DNA from: an uncultured Bacteroidota bacterium | GTDB taxonomy: Bacteria > Bacteroidota > Bacteroidia > UKL13-3 | Reading direction: 5' to 3' | DNA: 64,000 nt | Assembly (NCBI GenBank): GCA_903883965.1 | Contig: CAISCU010000019.1 | Location: 1 to 64,000, forward strand | In this document: piece by piece, positions 1 through 10,356 of the stretch | Layout: the number at the start of each line of letters is the position of its first letter | How positions within the stretch are numbered: position 1 is the first letter of the stretch | Made by a program: the position numbers and the translations under genes | The notes under the pieces: generated by a model | The model's input: the letters and a program-made list of their open reading frames with translations, nothing else | Told to the model about the DNA's origin: nothing | Database searches by the model: none

Positions 1-95
1 AATATATATAATTTAAACAGATTATTACCTAAATTGGCTATTATTTTGATGAATCAATATACCAGTCATTTTATATCAATTTCAATTAGCCTTGT

Positions 96-479
96 ATGAA
101 ACAAATTCTATCCCTGTTGCCATATTTTTCGCTTTTACAAAAATCAAAACTCAAAATACTGCTTTACAGAATTGAATTCACCAATAGATTCAATATCACT
201 TTACAGAAGCATCTAGGCATTACAAAACCAAAATTTGTATTTAAATTGAGTAATACTTTTATAGACTATTTAAATGTCAGTAAATTATTAAAAAGTAATG
301 TCATTTATGTAGCTGCTGCCAATGGAGAAAATTTCAAACAAGCCGAAATGGTGGAGCTGTCGAATTATTTGAAACAAAACTTACAATTGAGAAAACAACT
401 ATTGAGTTTAAACTTGCACACCATACATATCACTTCAAAGAAGCCTTTGCTCCCATTGAAATGTGAAATTGACTATTGA
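96..479 (+). CDS. hypothetical protein (127 aa)
   Basis: Intact ORF ending just before the dnaA terminator; no recognisable family motif. Confidence 0.45.
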   Translation: MKQILSLLPYFSLLQKSKLKILLYRIEFTNRFNITLQKHLGITKPKFVFKLSNTFIDYLNVSKLLKSNVIYVAAANGENFKQAEMVELSNYLKQNLQLRKQLLSLNLHTIHITSKKPLLPLKCEIDY

Positions 480-483
480 AATC

Positions 484-518
484 AAAAAAAAATCCCCACC
501 AATGAAGATGAGGATTTT
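484..518 (-). terminator. intrinsic terminator of dnaA
   Basis: On minus strand ATCCTCATC-TTCATT-GGTGGGGAT (two G:U pairs) followed by a T-run, just after the dnaA stop. Confidence 0.7.
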
Positions 519-539
519 GAAATGTGTTAAGTATGAAAA

Positions 540-1988
540 TTACACCAAATTCATTTTGATTCTTTTTCCAATTTCATCTATGTCTGCTTTGAACTTTTTG
601 TCGGTTTCCATTAAGTCATTTACAGTTTGGCAAGCATGAATAACAGTAGAGTGGTCTCTTCCGCCGAAATGCATGCCAATTGTTTTTAATGAAGACTTTG
701 TTAAATCTTTGGCATAGTACATAGAGATTTGACGTGCTTGTACAATTTCTCTTTTTCTGGTTTTAGATTTTACCTGTTCTACTGGAATGGTGAAATAATC
801 ACAAACCAATTTTTGTATGTATTCGATAGAGATTTCGCGGGTGTTGTTTTTGACAAAATTCTTTAGAATTTGTTTGGCTAAATCTAAATTGACTTCTTTT
901 TTATTGAGACTAGCCTGAGCCAATAAACTAACCAAAGCTCCTTGCAATTCTCTTACATTGGTATTGATGTTGTGCGATACGTACTCAACTACCTCACGGT
1001 TTAAGTTGATACCATCATTGTACATCATGTGTTCTAAAATGGCCAATCTGGTTTCAAAATCAGGCACTTGAAGATCTGCAGATAAGCCCCATTTGAAACG
1101 ACTCAACAAACGCTCATCCATTCCTTTTAAATCTTTAGGCGCTCTATCGCTGGTAAGAATAATTTGTTTGCCTTGTTGGTGCAAATGATTAAAAATAGTA
1201 AAGAATATTTCTTGGGTTTTCTGTTTGTTTTCTAAAAATTGAACATCATCAACTATTAATACATCTACTTGTTGGTAGAAATTGATGAAATCTTGACTTG
1301 AATTGTTTCTGATAGCATCTACAAACTGGTTGATGAATTTTTCAACAGGCACATACAATACAATCTTGTTTTTGTTATTAAGTTTAATCAGATTGCCAAT
1401 TGCATGAACCAAATGGGTTTTGCCTAAACCAGTTTCTGAGAAAATCATTAACGGATTAAAAGAAGTACCTCCTGGTTTATTGGCAACTGCCAAACCAGCA
1501 CTTCTTGCTAACCTATTGCAATCTCCTTCAATAAAATTATCAAAGGTTAATGAAGAATTGAGGTTGCTATCAATGTTAATTTTCTTAATACCTGGTATAA
1601 TAAACGGATTTTTGATTCCAGGGTTTAAGTTCAAACCTTGACCCGCTTGTTGGGTTTCACTTTTTTGAGAACTACTTCCTGGTAAATTCACCACATACGG
1701 ACTTGAAGTGCCTGTACCGTTTTCAACAATAATATTGTATTCTAACCTTGCACCAACGCCAAGCTCTTGTTTGAGTGTTTTTTTCAACAAATTGACATAA
1801 TGTTCTTCGAGCCACTCATAAAAGAACTGAGAAGGCACTTGTATGGTCAATACTTTATTGTCTAATCTAATGGGTTTAATTGGCTCAAACCAAGTTCTGA
1901 AACTCTGCGTAGGCACATTGTCTTGAATTAATTTTAGAATATTATTCCATACACTTTCGAAACTCTTTTCAGTCATAACTTTTTCCAT
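540..1988 (-). CDS. dnaA: chromosomal replication initiator protein DnaA
   Basis: FSETGLGKTHLVHAIGN Walker A, VDVLIVDDVQFL Walker B, C-terminal GGRDHSTVIHAC DNA-binding signature. Confidence 0.98.
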   Translation of the reverse strand: MEKVMTEKSFESVWNNILKLIQDNVPTQSFRTWFEPIKPIRLDNKVLTIQVPSQFFYEWLEEHYVNLLKKTLKQELGVGARLEYNIIVENGTGTSSPYVVNLPGSSSQKSETQQAGQGLNLNPGIKNPFIIPGIKKINIDSNLNSSLTFDNFIEGDCNRLARSAGLAVANKPGGTSFNPLMIFSETGLGKTHLVHAIGNLIKLNNKNKIVLYVPVEKFINQFVDAIRNNSSQDFINFYQQVDVLIVDDVQFLENKQKTQEIFFTIFNHLHQQGKQIILTSDRAPKDLKGMDERLLSRFKWGLSADLQVPDFETRLAILEHMMYNDGINLNREVVEYVSHNINTNVRELQGALVSLLAQASLNKKEVNLDLAKQILKNFVKNNTREISIEYIQKLVCDYFTIPVEQVKSKTRKREIVQARQISMYYAKDLTKSSLKTIGMHFGGRDHSTVIHACQTVNDLMETDKKFKADIDEIGKRIKMNLV

Positions 1989-2036
1989 GATAAATACGTT
2001 CGTGAAAATGATTAAAAAAGTTCACATACACAAACC

Positions 2037-2162
2037 TTATTCACATAAAAATGTATAAATGTTTTCGAAAAATAATTTATGCACTGATTTTTAACATCAT
2101 TTCATGTTGGGGGTAAATAAATTTTTTTTTGAAAAAAAAGTTACTATTGAGTTTGTGCAAAA
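2037..2162. promoter_or_regulatory. candidate DnaA-box cluster upstream of dnaA
   Basis: TTATTCACA (2037-2045, +) and TTTTGCACA (2154-2162, -) match TTWTNCACA; TTATGCACT (2077-2085) is a one-mismatch copy. Confidence 0.45.
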
Positions 2163-2220
2163 TTAATCGTCAACAAATGCAGATTTTTTTACAAGCACTG
2201 AAAAAAACATACAGCAATTT

Positions 2221-3165
2221 TTACAAGCTGCCTATTTCTATAGAACTGGCATTGCTACTGAGCTGTTTGAATGTACCACCCGGTTCGAATTCAAAATCGA
2301 TTCGCCCTAATTGCAACCCTGCCCAACCTACTTGATTTACAAGCACATTCTTTCCCAATTGATTTTTAACCACAATGGGTTCTTTTAAAAAAGTATGGGT
2401 ATGCCCTCCTATGATTAAATCAATGTCTGCTTTAGAATTTGCCAACACCAAATCGCTTACTTGGTTTGTTTTGTATTCAAAACCTAAATGAGACAAGCAA
2501 ATGATTAAATCGCAGTTTTTATTCCTAAGAAGTGTCGCCGTTTGTTCAGCTACTTGAATGGGATTGTTATGGATTAAATTTTGGAAATTGGCATCAGGTA
2601 CCAATCCTTTTAAATCTATGCCTATTCCAAATACCCCAATTTTGATGCCTTGTTTGTGTATTATGCGGTAAGGATGAACATGACCTTTTAATGCTGTTTT
2701 GGTAAAATCGTAATTGGCATTGACAAATTGAAAACCAGCAAGTGGCAATTGTTTTATAATTCCTTGAATTCCGTTATCAAAATCGTGGTTACCAAGAGTA
2801 GCAATATCGTAACCCATTGCGGTCATGAGTTTGTATTCCAAAGCCCCTTCATAAAAGTTAAAGTAGGGAGTTCCTTGAAAAATATCTCCAGCATCTAACA
2901 ACAGCACATTGGAAGCTTCATTTCTAATTTGCTGGATGAGTGTTGCCCTAGATGCTGCACCTCCTTTACCAGCATTGTTTTTATCTGTATCAGGAAAGGC
3001 TTCTATTCTACTGTGCCAATCGTTGGTATGCAATACGGTTAAGTATTGACGCTTGTCATTAGAACCCAAAGCCGAAAATGGACTGCTTGCTAAGGCACCA
3101 AATCCAACCAAATATGAACTGCGCTTTAGAAATGACCTTCTATTGAGTGAATTGAATTCTGCCAT
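2221..3165 (-). CDS. Tat-exported metallophosphatase, 5'-nucleotidase catalytic-domain protein
   Basis: NRRSFLKRS twin-arginine motif; HTNDWHSRIE, DAGDIFQGTPYF, LGNHDFDNG, GGHTHTF metallophosphatase motifs. Confidence 0.9.
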   Translation of the reverse strand: MAEFNSLNRRSFLKRSSYLVGFGALASSPFSALGSNDKRQYLTVLHTNDWHSRIEAFPDTDKNNAGKGGAASRATLIQQIRNEASNVLLLDAGDIFQGTPYFNFYEGALEYKLMTAMGYDIATLGNHDFDNGIQGIIKQLPLAGFQFVNANYDFTKTALKGHVHPYRIIHKQGIKIGVFGIGIDLKGLVPDANFQNLIHNNPIQVAEQTATLLRNKNCDLIICLSHLGFEYKTNQVSDLVLANSKADIDLIIGGHTHTFLKEPIVVKNQLGKNVLVNQVGWAGLQLGRIDFEFEPGGTFKQLSSNASSIEIGSL

Positions 3166-3880
3166 CTTTTTTGGTTTGAATAGTTTGTCCGTTTTTGGCC
3201 ATATCTCTCAAACTCAAAATCAATGCATCTCTGAGTTTGGTTGGCAAAAATATTTTCTCGTTAATTGCTTTGAGTAAATTGGCATAATCTCCACCATTGG
3301 CTAAATAATCGCTGGTCAATACCCAATAGTCTTTGTCTTCTTCTATGGCTTTTCCGTTGATAGTTGCATTGGTAAGGCTGCCAGATTGATAAACCAGCCT
3401 GAGTCCGCTAACCGGTGCTCCACCCCATTCTTTAACCAATTTGCCAATACTGGCTATGTCTTTGCCTTTTATTTTTACCAAAGTCAATTGGTTTTCGAAT
3501 GGCTGTAGTTCAAATAAAGTTCTCAGGTATACTGGACCAGGATAAATTGCTGGTAAACGCAATCCGCCATGATTCAACAAACAAAAATCAGGCTTCGGAT
3601 TTAGATTTAATTGGGCATAAGCCATCAATTGATCAGCTAAAAAATTACCCAAACTCCCTTCAGGTTGTTCTTTTTTTAATTCTACCTTATTTTGGACAAT
3701 CAATTCATTCATTTGACTGTCTAGTTTTAGTTTATACGGTAAAATTTGTTGCAAAAACGCACTATCAGGCTTGGTGTTTTTATCAATCACCAATTGCATT
3801 TGGGTATAGTTGGTTTTAGAAATTATCAGCGGTTTGTGACAAGCCGAAAACAATACTAAAACAAGCAAAAACTTCAGCAT
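3140..3880 (-). CDS. 5'-nucleotidase C-terminal-domain lipoprotein
   Basis: Internal start MLKFLLVLVLFSAC gives a lipobox; GSLGNFLADQLM, NHGGLR, DYLANGGD typical of the UshA C-terminal domain. Track ORF extends to 3934. Confidence 0.85.
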   Translation of the reverse strand: MLKFLLVLVLFSACHKPLIISKTNYTQMQLVIDKNTKPDSAFLQQILPYKLKLDSQMNELIVQNKVELKKEQPEGSLGNFLADQLMAYAQLNLNPKPDFCLLNHGGLRLPAIYPGPVYLRTLFELQPFENQLTLVKIKGKDIASIGKLVKEWGGAPVSGLRLVYQSGSLTNATINGKAIEEDKDYWVLTSDYLANGGDYANLLKAINEKIFLPTKLRDALILSLRDMAKNGQTIQTKKDGRIQFTQ

Positions 3881-3914
3881 TTTAATTGGGCTCAATTGTT
3901 GACCCAACAAAACA

Positions 3915-5465
3915 TTATGCCCTGTATTCGCCATAGATATCTCTGAATAAATCGGCTACTTCTCCTAAAGTGGCATATGCGTCAACTGCATCTACTATAA
4001 ATGGCATTACATTGCGTCCATCTGTTGCAGCCGACCTTAAACTTTCTAAATGTTGTTTAACCAATTCCGAATTGCGGTCTTGCTTGAGTTGGTTGAGTTT
4101 TTGAATTTGACCGATTCGAATATTGTCATCAATTTTAAAAGAAGGAGGATGTACCTCAGATTCAATTGTAAATTTATTGACACCAACAATGGTTTTTTCT
4201 CCTGACTCGATGGCTTTTTGGTACCGGTAACTTGCATCAGCTATTTCTCTCTGCATAAAACCTGCTTCAATGGCTTTTACAGAGCCTCCCATTTCGTCTA
4301 TTTGACGAATGTATGCCCATGCTTTTTGTTCAATTTCATCAGTTAAACTTTCAACCATATAAGAGCCCGCCATTGGGTCTACTGCATCTACAACTCCACT
4401 TTCGTAAGCAATAACTTGTTGGGTTCTGAGCGCCGTTCTGGCAGCAGCTTCTGTTGGCAAACTCAAAGCTTCATCAAAACCATTGGTATGCAAACTTTGG
4501 GTACCGCCCATTACAGCTGAAAGGGCCTGTAGAGTAACCCTTACAATATTGTTTTCAGGTTGTTGTGCTTGTAAAGTTGATCCGCCAGTTTGGGTATGAA
4601 ACCTCAACATCATGGCTTTGGGATTGGTAGCACCAAGGTCTTTGGCTATTTGAGCCCACATTCTTCTGGCAGCTCTAAATTTGGCAACTTCTTCAAAAAA
4701 ATGATTGTGTGCATTGAAGAAAAAAGAAAGTCTTTGTCCAAACACATTGATGTCCATGCCTTTTTCAATGGCAGCCTGGGCATAGGCTTTTGCATTAGCC
4801 AAAGTAAACGCAATTTCTTGAACAGCTGTAGAACCTGCCTCTCTAATATGGTAGCCGCTAATTGAAATGGTATTCCATTTGGGCACTTCTTTGCTGCAAT
4901 ACTCAAAAATATCTGTAATGAGTTTCATGCTTGGCTGAGGCGGATAAATATACGTTCCTCTGGCAGCATACTCCTTTAGAATATCGTTTTGGATGGTTCC
5001 TGATATTTTCTTTAAATCGGCACCTTGTTTCTTTGCCAATGCAATGTAAAAAGAGAGCAAAGTAGAGGCCGTTGCATTGATGGTCATACTGGTGGTAATG
5101 TCTTGGAGCTGAATCCCATCAAAGAGAATCTCCATGTCTTTTAAACTGTCTATGGCCACCCCTACTTTCCCTACTTCACCTTCTGCCATCAAGTGGTCAC
5201 TGTCATACCCAATTTGAGTGGGCAAATCAAATGCAACACTTAAGCCCATGGTACCATTTGCCAGTAAATATTTATACCGTTTATTGCTCTCTTCTGCTGT
5301 GCTAAATCCAGCATACTGACGCATGGTCCACAATTTACCACGGTACATATCGGGCTGAACTCCTCTGGTGTAAGGGAATTCGCCAGGCATTTCGTTTCTG
5401 TTGGTAGATTCGGTATAAACGGTTTTAATTTCTATACCCGCATCTGTTAGTATTTTCTTATCCAT
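3915..5465 (-). CDS. acyl-CoA (methylmalonyl-CoA-type) mutase large/catalytic subunit without B12 domain
   Basis: [55 protein letters not shown]; ends at about 516 aa with no DxHxxG cobalamin domain. Confidence 0.9.
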   Translation of the reverse strand: MDKKILTDAGIEIKTVYTESTNRNEMPGEFPYTRGVQPDMYRGKLWTMRQYAGFSTAEESNKRYKYLLANGTMGLSVAFDLPTQIGYDSDHLMAEGEVGKVGVAIDSLKDMEILFDGIQLQDITTSMTINATASTLLSFYIALAKKQGADLKKISGTIQNDILKEYAARGTYIYPPQPSMKLITDIFEYCSKEVPKWNTISISGYHIREAGSTAVQEIAFTLANAKAYAQAAIEKGMDINVFGQRLSFFFNAHNHFFEEVAKFRAARRMWAQIAKDLGATNPKAMMLRFHTQTGGSTLQAQQPENNIVRVTLQALSAVMGGTQSLHTNGFDEALSLPTEAAARTALRTQQVIAYESGVVDAVDPMAGSYMVESLTDEIEQKAWAYIRQIDEMGGSVKAIEAGFMQREIADASYRYQKAIESGEKTIVGVNKFTIESEVHPPSFKIDDNIRIGQIQKLNQLKQDRNSELVKQHLESLRSAATDGRNVMPFIVDAVDAYATLGEVADLFRDIYGEYRA

Positions 5466-5473
5466 GGTTGATT

Positions 5474-6010
5474 TTAGGTATAAATTAATTCAAATTCTTT
5501 CTTTAAAAATTTCAATCCTCTGTTGGTCGGGTCTTCTGTAAGGGCGCTCACTTTTTCGATGATATTCTTGCTCAAATCAAAGCCAGACCCATCTGCATCT
5601 AACTCTCTGGCTGTTAAATTGATCAAGCCAAGTAATTCTTGTTTGATTTGTTGAATCAACTCCCATGATTGAGCTGAGATATACAATTGCTGCGAAACAT
5701 TGTGATTGAATTCGGCTTGTAATTCTTGAATAAGGGCTTGCTTGAGTTGGTTCACAGACAATTCTGGCCTAAACACCCTCACAACCAATTGGTCTAAACT
5801 AACACGTTCTAATAATAAAATACACCTTTCGTAAGCTTGCAATTGAATGGGCAATAATGTTTTGGTTTGCTCTTTTTTAAATGTCAACATGCGGTTGCGG
5901 TGTTCAGCTTCAAAAAAAAGTTTGAATTGATTTTGTGATACATAAAAAACTACCAAGGATGGCAAAACATATTTGCAGATTTCTAACAGAATGGAAAGGT
6001 ATTCGTTCAT
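5474..6010 (-). CDS. conserved hypothetical membrane-anchored protein (DUF7935-like)
   Basis: N-terminal hydrophobic helix then helical region; internal start [12 protein letters not shown] preferred over track start 6052. Confidence 0.55.
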   Translation of the reverse strand: MNEYLSILLEICKYVLPSLVVFYVSQNQFKLFFEAEHRNRMLTFKKEQTKTLLPIQLQAYERCILLLERVSLDQLVVRVFRPELSVNQLKQALIQELQAEFNHNVSQQLYISAQSWELIQQIKQELLGLINLTARELDADGSGFDLSKNIIEKVSALTEDPTNRGLKFLKKEFELIYT

Positions 6011-6157
6011 GTCTTGAATTTTGTTTCGAAAATAAGGCAAAACAATGAACAACGCCTAAAATGTTTTTTTAATTAGATAAGTGACATTTTGAATGTGCAT
6101 AGGTTCAGAAAAAAAGAATTTAAAGGCAGATTTTATAGTAGATTCGTAACTATAGAA

Positions 6158-8716
6158 ATGGCAAAGAAGAACATAGATAACAAAGTAATTATAACGGATG
6201 CGGAGGCCCCTTTTGACGTAGACAATACAACTGCAAAAAATCCGGAACCAAGCACCCCACAAACAAAAAAAGAAATCAAACCTTTTCGATTTCTTAAGAA
6301 TGAACGGATTGTAAAATCTATTGGTTTGTTTTTTATTTTTTTATCTGTGGTTGTACTACTAGCGGCCCTTTCTTTTTACTTCACTTGGGAAGCAGACCAA
6401 AGTTTAATCAAAGGCAGTTCTTGGGGTAGTCTGTTATTAGACAATCCAGAAATGAGCAATAATTTATTGGGCTTAATGGGAGCATGGATTGGCTACTTAC
6501 TCATATACAAAGGTTTTGGTATGGCTTCCTTTGCATTTGTTTTAATTTTATTTTCATTGGGAGTGGTATTGGTTACTCAAACTGAACCAATTCCAGTGGG
6601 CAAAACCCTCAGATACAGTTTTTTTGCTGGCATTTGGCTTGCCATTGCATGTGGTTTTATTTTCCCCAATTACCCATTAATGGGAGGGTCATTTGGCTAT
6701 TTTGTTGCCCAATACTTAACTGTTTTCATGGGTTCAACTGGAACTCTTTTAGGAATTGTGCTATATGCGTTGGTTTTTCTGGTTGCTGTATATAACATTA
6801 ACTTCTATGCAAAACCAGAGATCGTACCTGAAGTTCCTAACTCAGATTTAACCAACGGTGCACCAATCAATGTTGTAAATGCAGAAGCCACTCAATTGGC
6901 AAATGCAATTGTACCTGAAACAATAGAAAACCAAGTGGTTGAAATGGCTGAAGAAACAATGCCTGAAACAGAATTGCCTGAGGAATTGCCTGCCGATGAA
7001 ATTGAAATACCCGAAGAAACCATTGAATTTGAACCCGAACCTTTTATAGAACCTGAAATAACCGAATTACCTATTGAATTAACGCCAGAAACTGATTTGC
7101 AACCCATTACAACAGGCAGTGGATTGGTTGTAGAAGTTCAGGAAATTGATGAAGAAGAAGCAGTAGCTGATGCAACAGCCCGTACCCATTTTGGAATTGA
7201 TGAGCCATACGACCCTACTTTAGAATTCAGTCATTATACCTACCCACATTTAGACTTATTAAATGAGTATGGAGATAATAAAGCCAAAGTAGAAAGTGCC
7301 GAATTGAGCGAGAAAACAAGGATGATTGAAGACACGCTTAAAAACTATGGCATAGGCATTAAAAAAATATCGGCAACCATTGGCCCCACAGTTACTTTGT
7401 ATGAAATTGTACCTCAAGACGGTGTCCGAATTGCCAAAATTAAAAACTTAGAAGATGACATTGCGCTCAGCTTAGCTGCTCTAGGAATACGAATCATTGC
7501 TCCAATTCCAGGGAAAGGAACCATTGGTATTGAAGTACCTAATTTAACCCCGGCAATGGTTTCTATCCGTTCAGTTTTGGCATCACCTAAATTTGTAAAT
7601 GCCGACATGGATTTACCTGTAGCCTTTGGTAAAACCATTTCAAATGAGGTTTTTGTGACCGACCTCGCAAAAATGCCACATTTGCTTATGGCGGGTGCAA
7701 CCGGACAAGGAAAATCTGTTGGTCTCAATACCTTGTTGGTTTCTCTTTTGTACAAAAAGCATCCATCACAAATTAAATTTGTATTGGTTGACCCTAAAAA
7801 AGTAGAGCTCAATATATACAAAACCATTGAAAGACACTTTTTGGCTAAAATTCCTGGAGACCAAGAAGCCATTATTACTGACACCAAATTGGTGGTTCAT
7901 ACCCTCAACAGTTTGTGTAAAGAAATGGACGACCGTTATGATTTATTAAAAGACGCTCAGGTTAGAAATTTAAAAGAATACAATGCCAAATTCTTGAGCA
8001 GAAGATTGCCCCCTACCGACAAAAACAAACACCGTTTTTTACCCTATATAGTAGTAGTGATAGATGAGTTGGCCGATTTAATGATGACTGCGGGCAAAGA
8101 AGTTGAGTTGCCAATTGCACGTTTGGCACAGTTGGCTAGGGCTATCGGGATTCATTTAATCTTGGCAACACAGCGTCCATCTGTAAACATTATAACTGGT
8201 ACTATCAAAGCCAATTTCCCTGCTAGGGTTGCCTTCAGAGTGTCTCAAAAAATTGACTCAAGAACCATTTTAGATGCAAATGGCGCGGATCAATTGATAG
8301 GAAAAGGAGACATGTTGTTTAGCAATGGCAACGACCTGATTCGTTTACAATGTGCTTTTGTTGATACCCCAGAAGTAGAAAAAATTACTGGATTTATAGG
8401 CAATCAGAGTGGCAATGAGCCTTATCTGCTACCATTGGTTCAAACCGAAAATGAAGATTCAGGCCCTAGTGAAGGTTTTGACAGTAGCAACAGAGACGAT
8501 TTGTTTGAAGAAGCTGCCAGACTAATCGTATTGCATCAACAAGGATCAACCTCATTGCTTCAAAGAAAATTGAATTTAGGATACAATAGAGCTGGTAGAT
8601 TAATAGACCAATTAGAAAAAGCGGGCATTGTGGGCTCATTCAAGGGATCAAAAGCAAGAGAAGTGCTTGTTCATACAGAATTAGAACTAGAAGAAGTACT
8701 TAAGGCATTGCGTTAA
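6158..8716 (+). CDS. ftsK: DNA translocase FtsK/SpoIIIE family
   Basis: N-terminal TM helices, acidic/Pro linker, MAGATGQGKSVGLN Walker A, VVVIDELADLMM Walker B, C-terminal gamma winged helix. Confidence 0.96.
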   Translation: MAKKNIDNKVIITDAEAPFDVDNTTAKNPEPSTPQTKKEIKPFRFLKNERIVKSIGLFFIFLSVVVLLAALSFYFTWEADQSLIKGSSWGSLLLDNPEMSNNLLGLMGAWIGYLLIYKGFGMASFAFVLILFSLGVVLVTQTEPIPVGKTLRYSFFAGIWLAIACGFIFPNYPLMGGSFGYFVAQYLTVFMGSTGTLLGIVLYALVFLVAVYNINFYAKPEIVPEVPNSDLTNGAPINVVNAEATQLANAIVPETIENQVVEMAEETMPETELPEELPADEIEIPEETIEFEPEPFIEPEITELPIELTPETDLQPITTGSGLVVEVQEIDEEEAVADATARTHFGIDEPYDPTLEFSHYTYPHLDLLNEYGDNKAKVESAELSEKTRMIEDTLKNYGIGIKKISATIGPTVTLYEIVPQDGVRIAKIKNLEDDIALSLAALGIRIIAPIPGKGTIGIEVPNLTPAMVSIRSVLASPKFVNADMDLPVAFGKTISNEVFVTDLAKMPHLLMAGATGQGKSVGLNTLLVSLLYKKHPSQIKFVLVDPKKVELNIYKTIERHFLAKIPGDQEAIITDTKLVVHTLNSLCKEMDDRYDLLKDAQVRNLKEYNAKFLSRRLPPTDKNKHRFLPYIVVVIDELADLMMTAGKEVELPIARLAQLARAIGIHLILATQRPSVNIITGTIKANFPARVAFRVSQKIDSRTILDANGADQLIGKGDMLFSNGNDLIRLQCAFVDTPEVEKITGFIGNQSGNEPYLLPLVQTENEDSGPSEGFDSSNRDDLFEEAARLIVLHQQGSTSLLQRKLNLGYNRAGRLIDQLEKAGIVGSFKGSKAREVLVHTELELEEVLKALR

Positions 8717-8772
8717 CCCAAAAATAACCCAACATTTTGGGTCTTTGAAACTTTTATACCCATATTTGTACA

Positions 8773-9420
8773 GTGAAAAAATCTATTTTATTCCTTATTA
8801 CCCTGCTTTTCAGCGCTGGTTTATTTGCACAAACCCCTAAAAAAAATGAAGCTGAAACATTGATGGAGCGTATCAGCAAGCGCTACAAGGCATTTAAAAC
8901 TATGAAGGCCGACTTTAGTTATGCCATTGAAAGCCGACAAAACAAAAACACTGAAAAACAAAAAGGGCAGATTTTAATCAAAGGCAATAAATTCAAATTA
9001 GACATTGCTAACCAATTGATTATTTGTGACAACAAAACTGTTTGGACTTATAGTAAAGAAATTAACGAGGTTCAAATCAGCAAATATGATTCAAAAAACA
9101 ATGCTGTCAGACTGGATGACCTATTTACTATGTACAGCAAAGGCTTTTTATACAAACTTTTAGAAAGTAAAAAAGAGTCAGGTAAAGAAATTGTGATAGT
9201 TGAATTGACCCCTAAAGACAAAAAGAAAAACTTTTTTAAAATAAAAGTTACTGCCGATAAAACCAATCAAACTATCATTAGCTCACAGGTTTTTGATAAA
9301 AGTGGCACCATTCACACCTATACGGTAATCAATCAGGTACCTAACCTCATTTTTAAAGACAACCAATTTAGCTTTGACCCCAAACAATATCCGGGTTGTG
9401 AAGTGGTAGACTTGAGGTAA
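8773..9420 (+). CDS. lolA: outer membrane lipoprotein carrier protein LolA
   Basis: Signal peptide, then MKADFSYAIESRQNKNTEKQKGQILIKGNKFKL; GTG start. Confidence 0.85.
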   Translation: MKKSILFLITLLFSAGLFAQTPKKNEAETLMERISKRYKAFKTMKADFSYAIESRQNKNTEKQKGQILIKGNKFKLDIANQLIICDNKTVWTYSKEINEVQISKYDSKNNAVRLDDLFTMYSKGFLYKLLESKKESGKEIVIVELTPKDKKKNFFKIKVTADKTNQTIISSQVFDKSGTIHTYTVINQVPNLIFKDNQFSFDPKQYPGCEVVDLR

Positions 9421-9421
9421 T

Positions 9422-9859
9422 TTAAAAACCTCCACCTACATCAATTTTTACTGGGCTTTGTGGTTCTGTTGGAATTTCTTCAACCGTTCCTTTTATAGTT
9501 AATAAAACTGCACCGTTGTCGGCATTTGAGTATACGGTAATGCCCTTGCCAAATTTTCCTTTATAAGAACCTGGATTGTAGATGGCTTTTATTTTACTTT
9601 TCTGACCTGGCATAATGGGTTCTTTGGGCCATTCGGGCGTGGTACATCCACATCCGGGTTGTACATTAGACAATACCAAAGGTGCATTTCCTTTGTTTGT
9701 AAAATTAAACTCATAGGATACCGATTTGCCTTGATATACTTTTCCAAAATCATGGGTTACGAATTCAAATTCAATGATTGCTTTGGCATCAGATTTTTTG
9801 GTTTGCGCCTGTAATAAACCAGAAACAACCATCATTAATAAAAAACAAATTTTTTTCAT
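9422..9859 (-). CDS. DUF1573 domain protein
   Basis: FEFVTHDFGKVYQGKSVSYEFNFTNKGNAPLVLSNVQPGCGCTTPEWPKEPIMPG. Confidence 0.9.
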   Translation of the reverse strand: MKKICFLLMMVVSGLLQAQTKKSDAKAIIEFEFVTHDFGKVYQGKSVSYEFNFTNKGNAPLVLSNVQPGCGCTTPEWPKEPIMPGQKSKIKAIYNPGSYKGKFGKGITVYSNADNGAVLLTIKGTVEEIPTEPQSPVKIDVGGGF

Positions 9860-9883
9860 ATGCGTTCAATTTAGTTCACAAAA

Positions 9884-9909
9884 AAAGCCCCGCAATGCTA
9901 CGGGGCTTT
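9884..9909 (-). terminator. intrinsic terminator downstream of the DUF1573 gene at 9925-10356
   Basis: AAAGCCCCG-CAATGCTA-CGGGGCTTT hairpin; T-run on the minus-strand exit. Confidence 0.8.
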
Positions 9910-9924
9910 CAATGAATTATCAAA

Positions 9925-10356
9925 TTATTTTACGTCAGCAGGAACTGTTTCTTTTGGTTTAACTTCTCCTTTTAAATAAAGAATAATGGTAGAAGTTTTG
10001 GCGTTACTCATTACAGTAACACTTTTGGTAAATTGTCCAGGTGCTGCAGCATTGAAAGTAGCTTTTACATAACCTGTTTTACCTGGCTTGATTGGTTCTT
10101 TAGTCCATTCAGGGGTTGTACAACCACAGCTAGCAGAGGCATTTGTAATAATTAATGGCGTCTTACCAGTGTTTTTGAAATTGAAGGTATAACTAGCAGG
10201 AATGCCTTGAGGAATTGCTCCAAAATCATGGGTTTCTTTTTCAAATTTGATTTCTGTCTGATTTTCTGCAGGTGTAGTTTCAGGTTGAACTGTTTGAGCA
10301 TTTGAAGCGAAGAACATTCCAAATGTAATTGAGGCTAATAAAATTAACTTTTTCAT
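9925..10356 (-). CDS. DUF1573 domain protein (paralogue of the adjacent gene)
   Basis: FEKETHDFGAIPQGIPASYTFNFKNTGKTPLIITNASASCGCTTPEWTKEPIKPG. Confidence 0.9.
   Translation of the reverse strand: MKKLILLASITFGMFFASNAQTVQPETTPAENQTEIKFEKETHDFGAIPQGIPASYTFNFKNTGKTPLIITNASASCGCTTPEWTKEPIKPGKTGYVKATFNAAAPGQFTKSVTVMSNAKTSTIILYLKGEVKPKETVPADVK

Noticed and set aside
2221-3934. Frameshifted single 5'-nucleotidase pseudogene
   Set aside because: Gene order is C-terminal half first and each half has its own export signal, so a simple frameshift cannot explain it.
7414-7887. 157-aa minus-strand ORF
   Set aside because: Shadow ORF inside the conserved ftsK motor domain.
8716-8742. ACCCAAAA...TTTTGGGT hairpin after ftsK
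   Set aside because: Weak 8-bp AT-rich stem overlapping the stop codon with no T-run; not convincing as a terminator.
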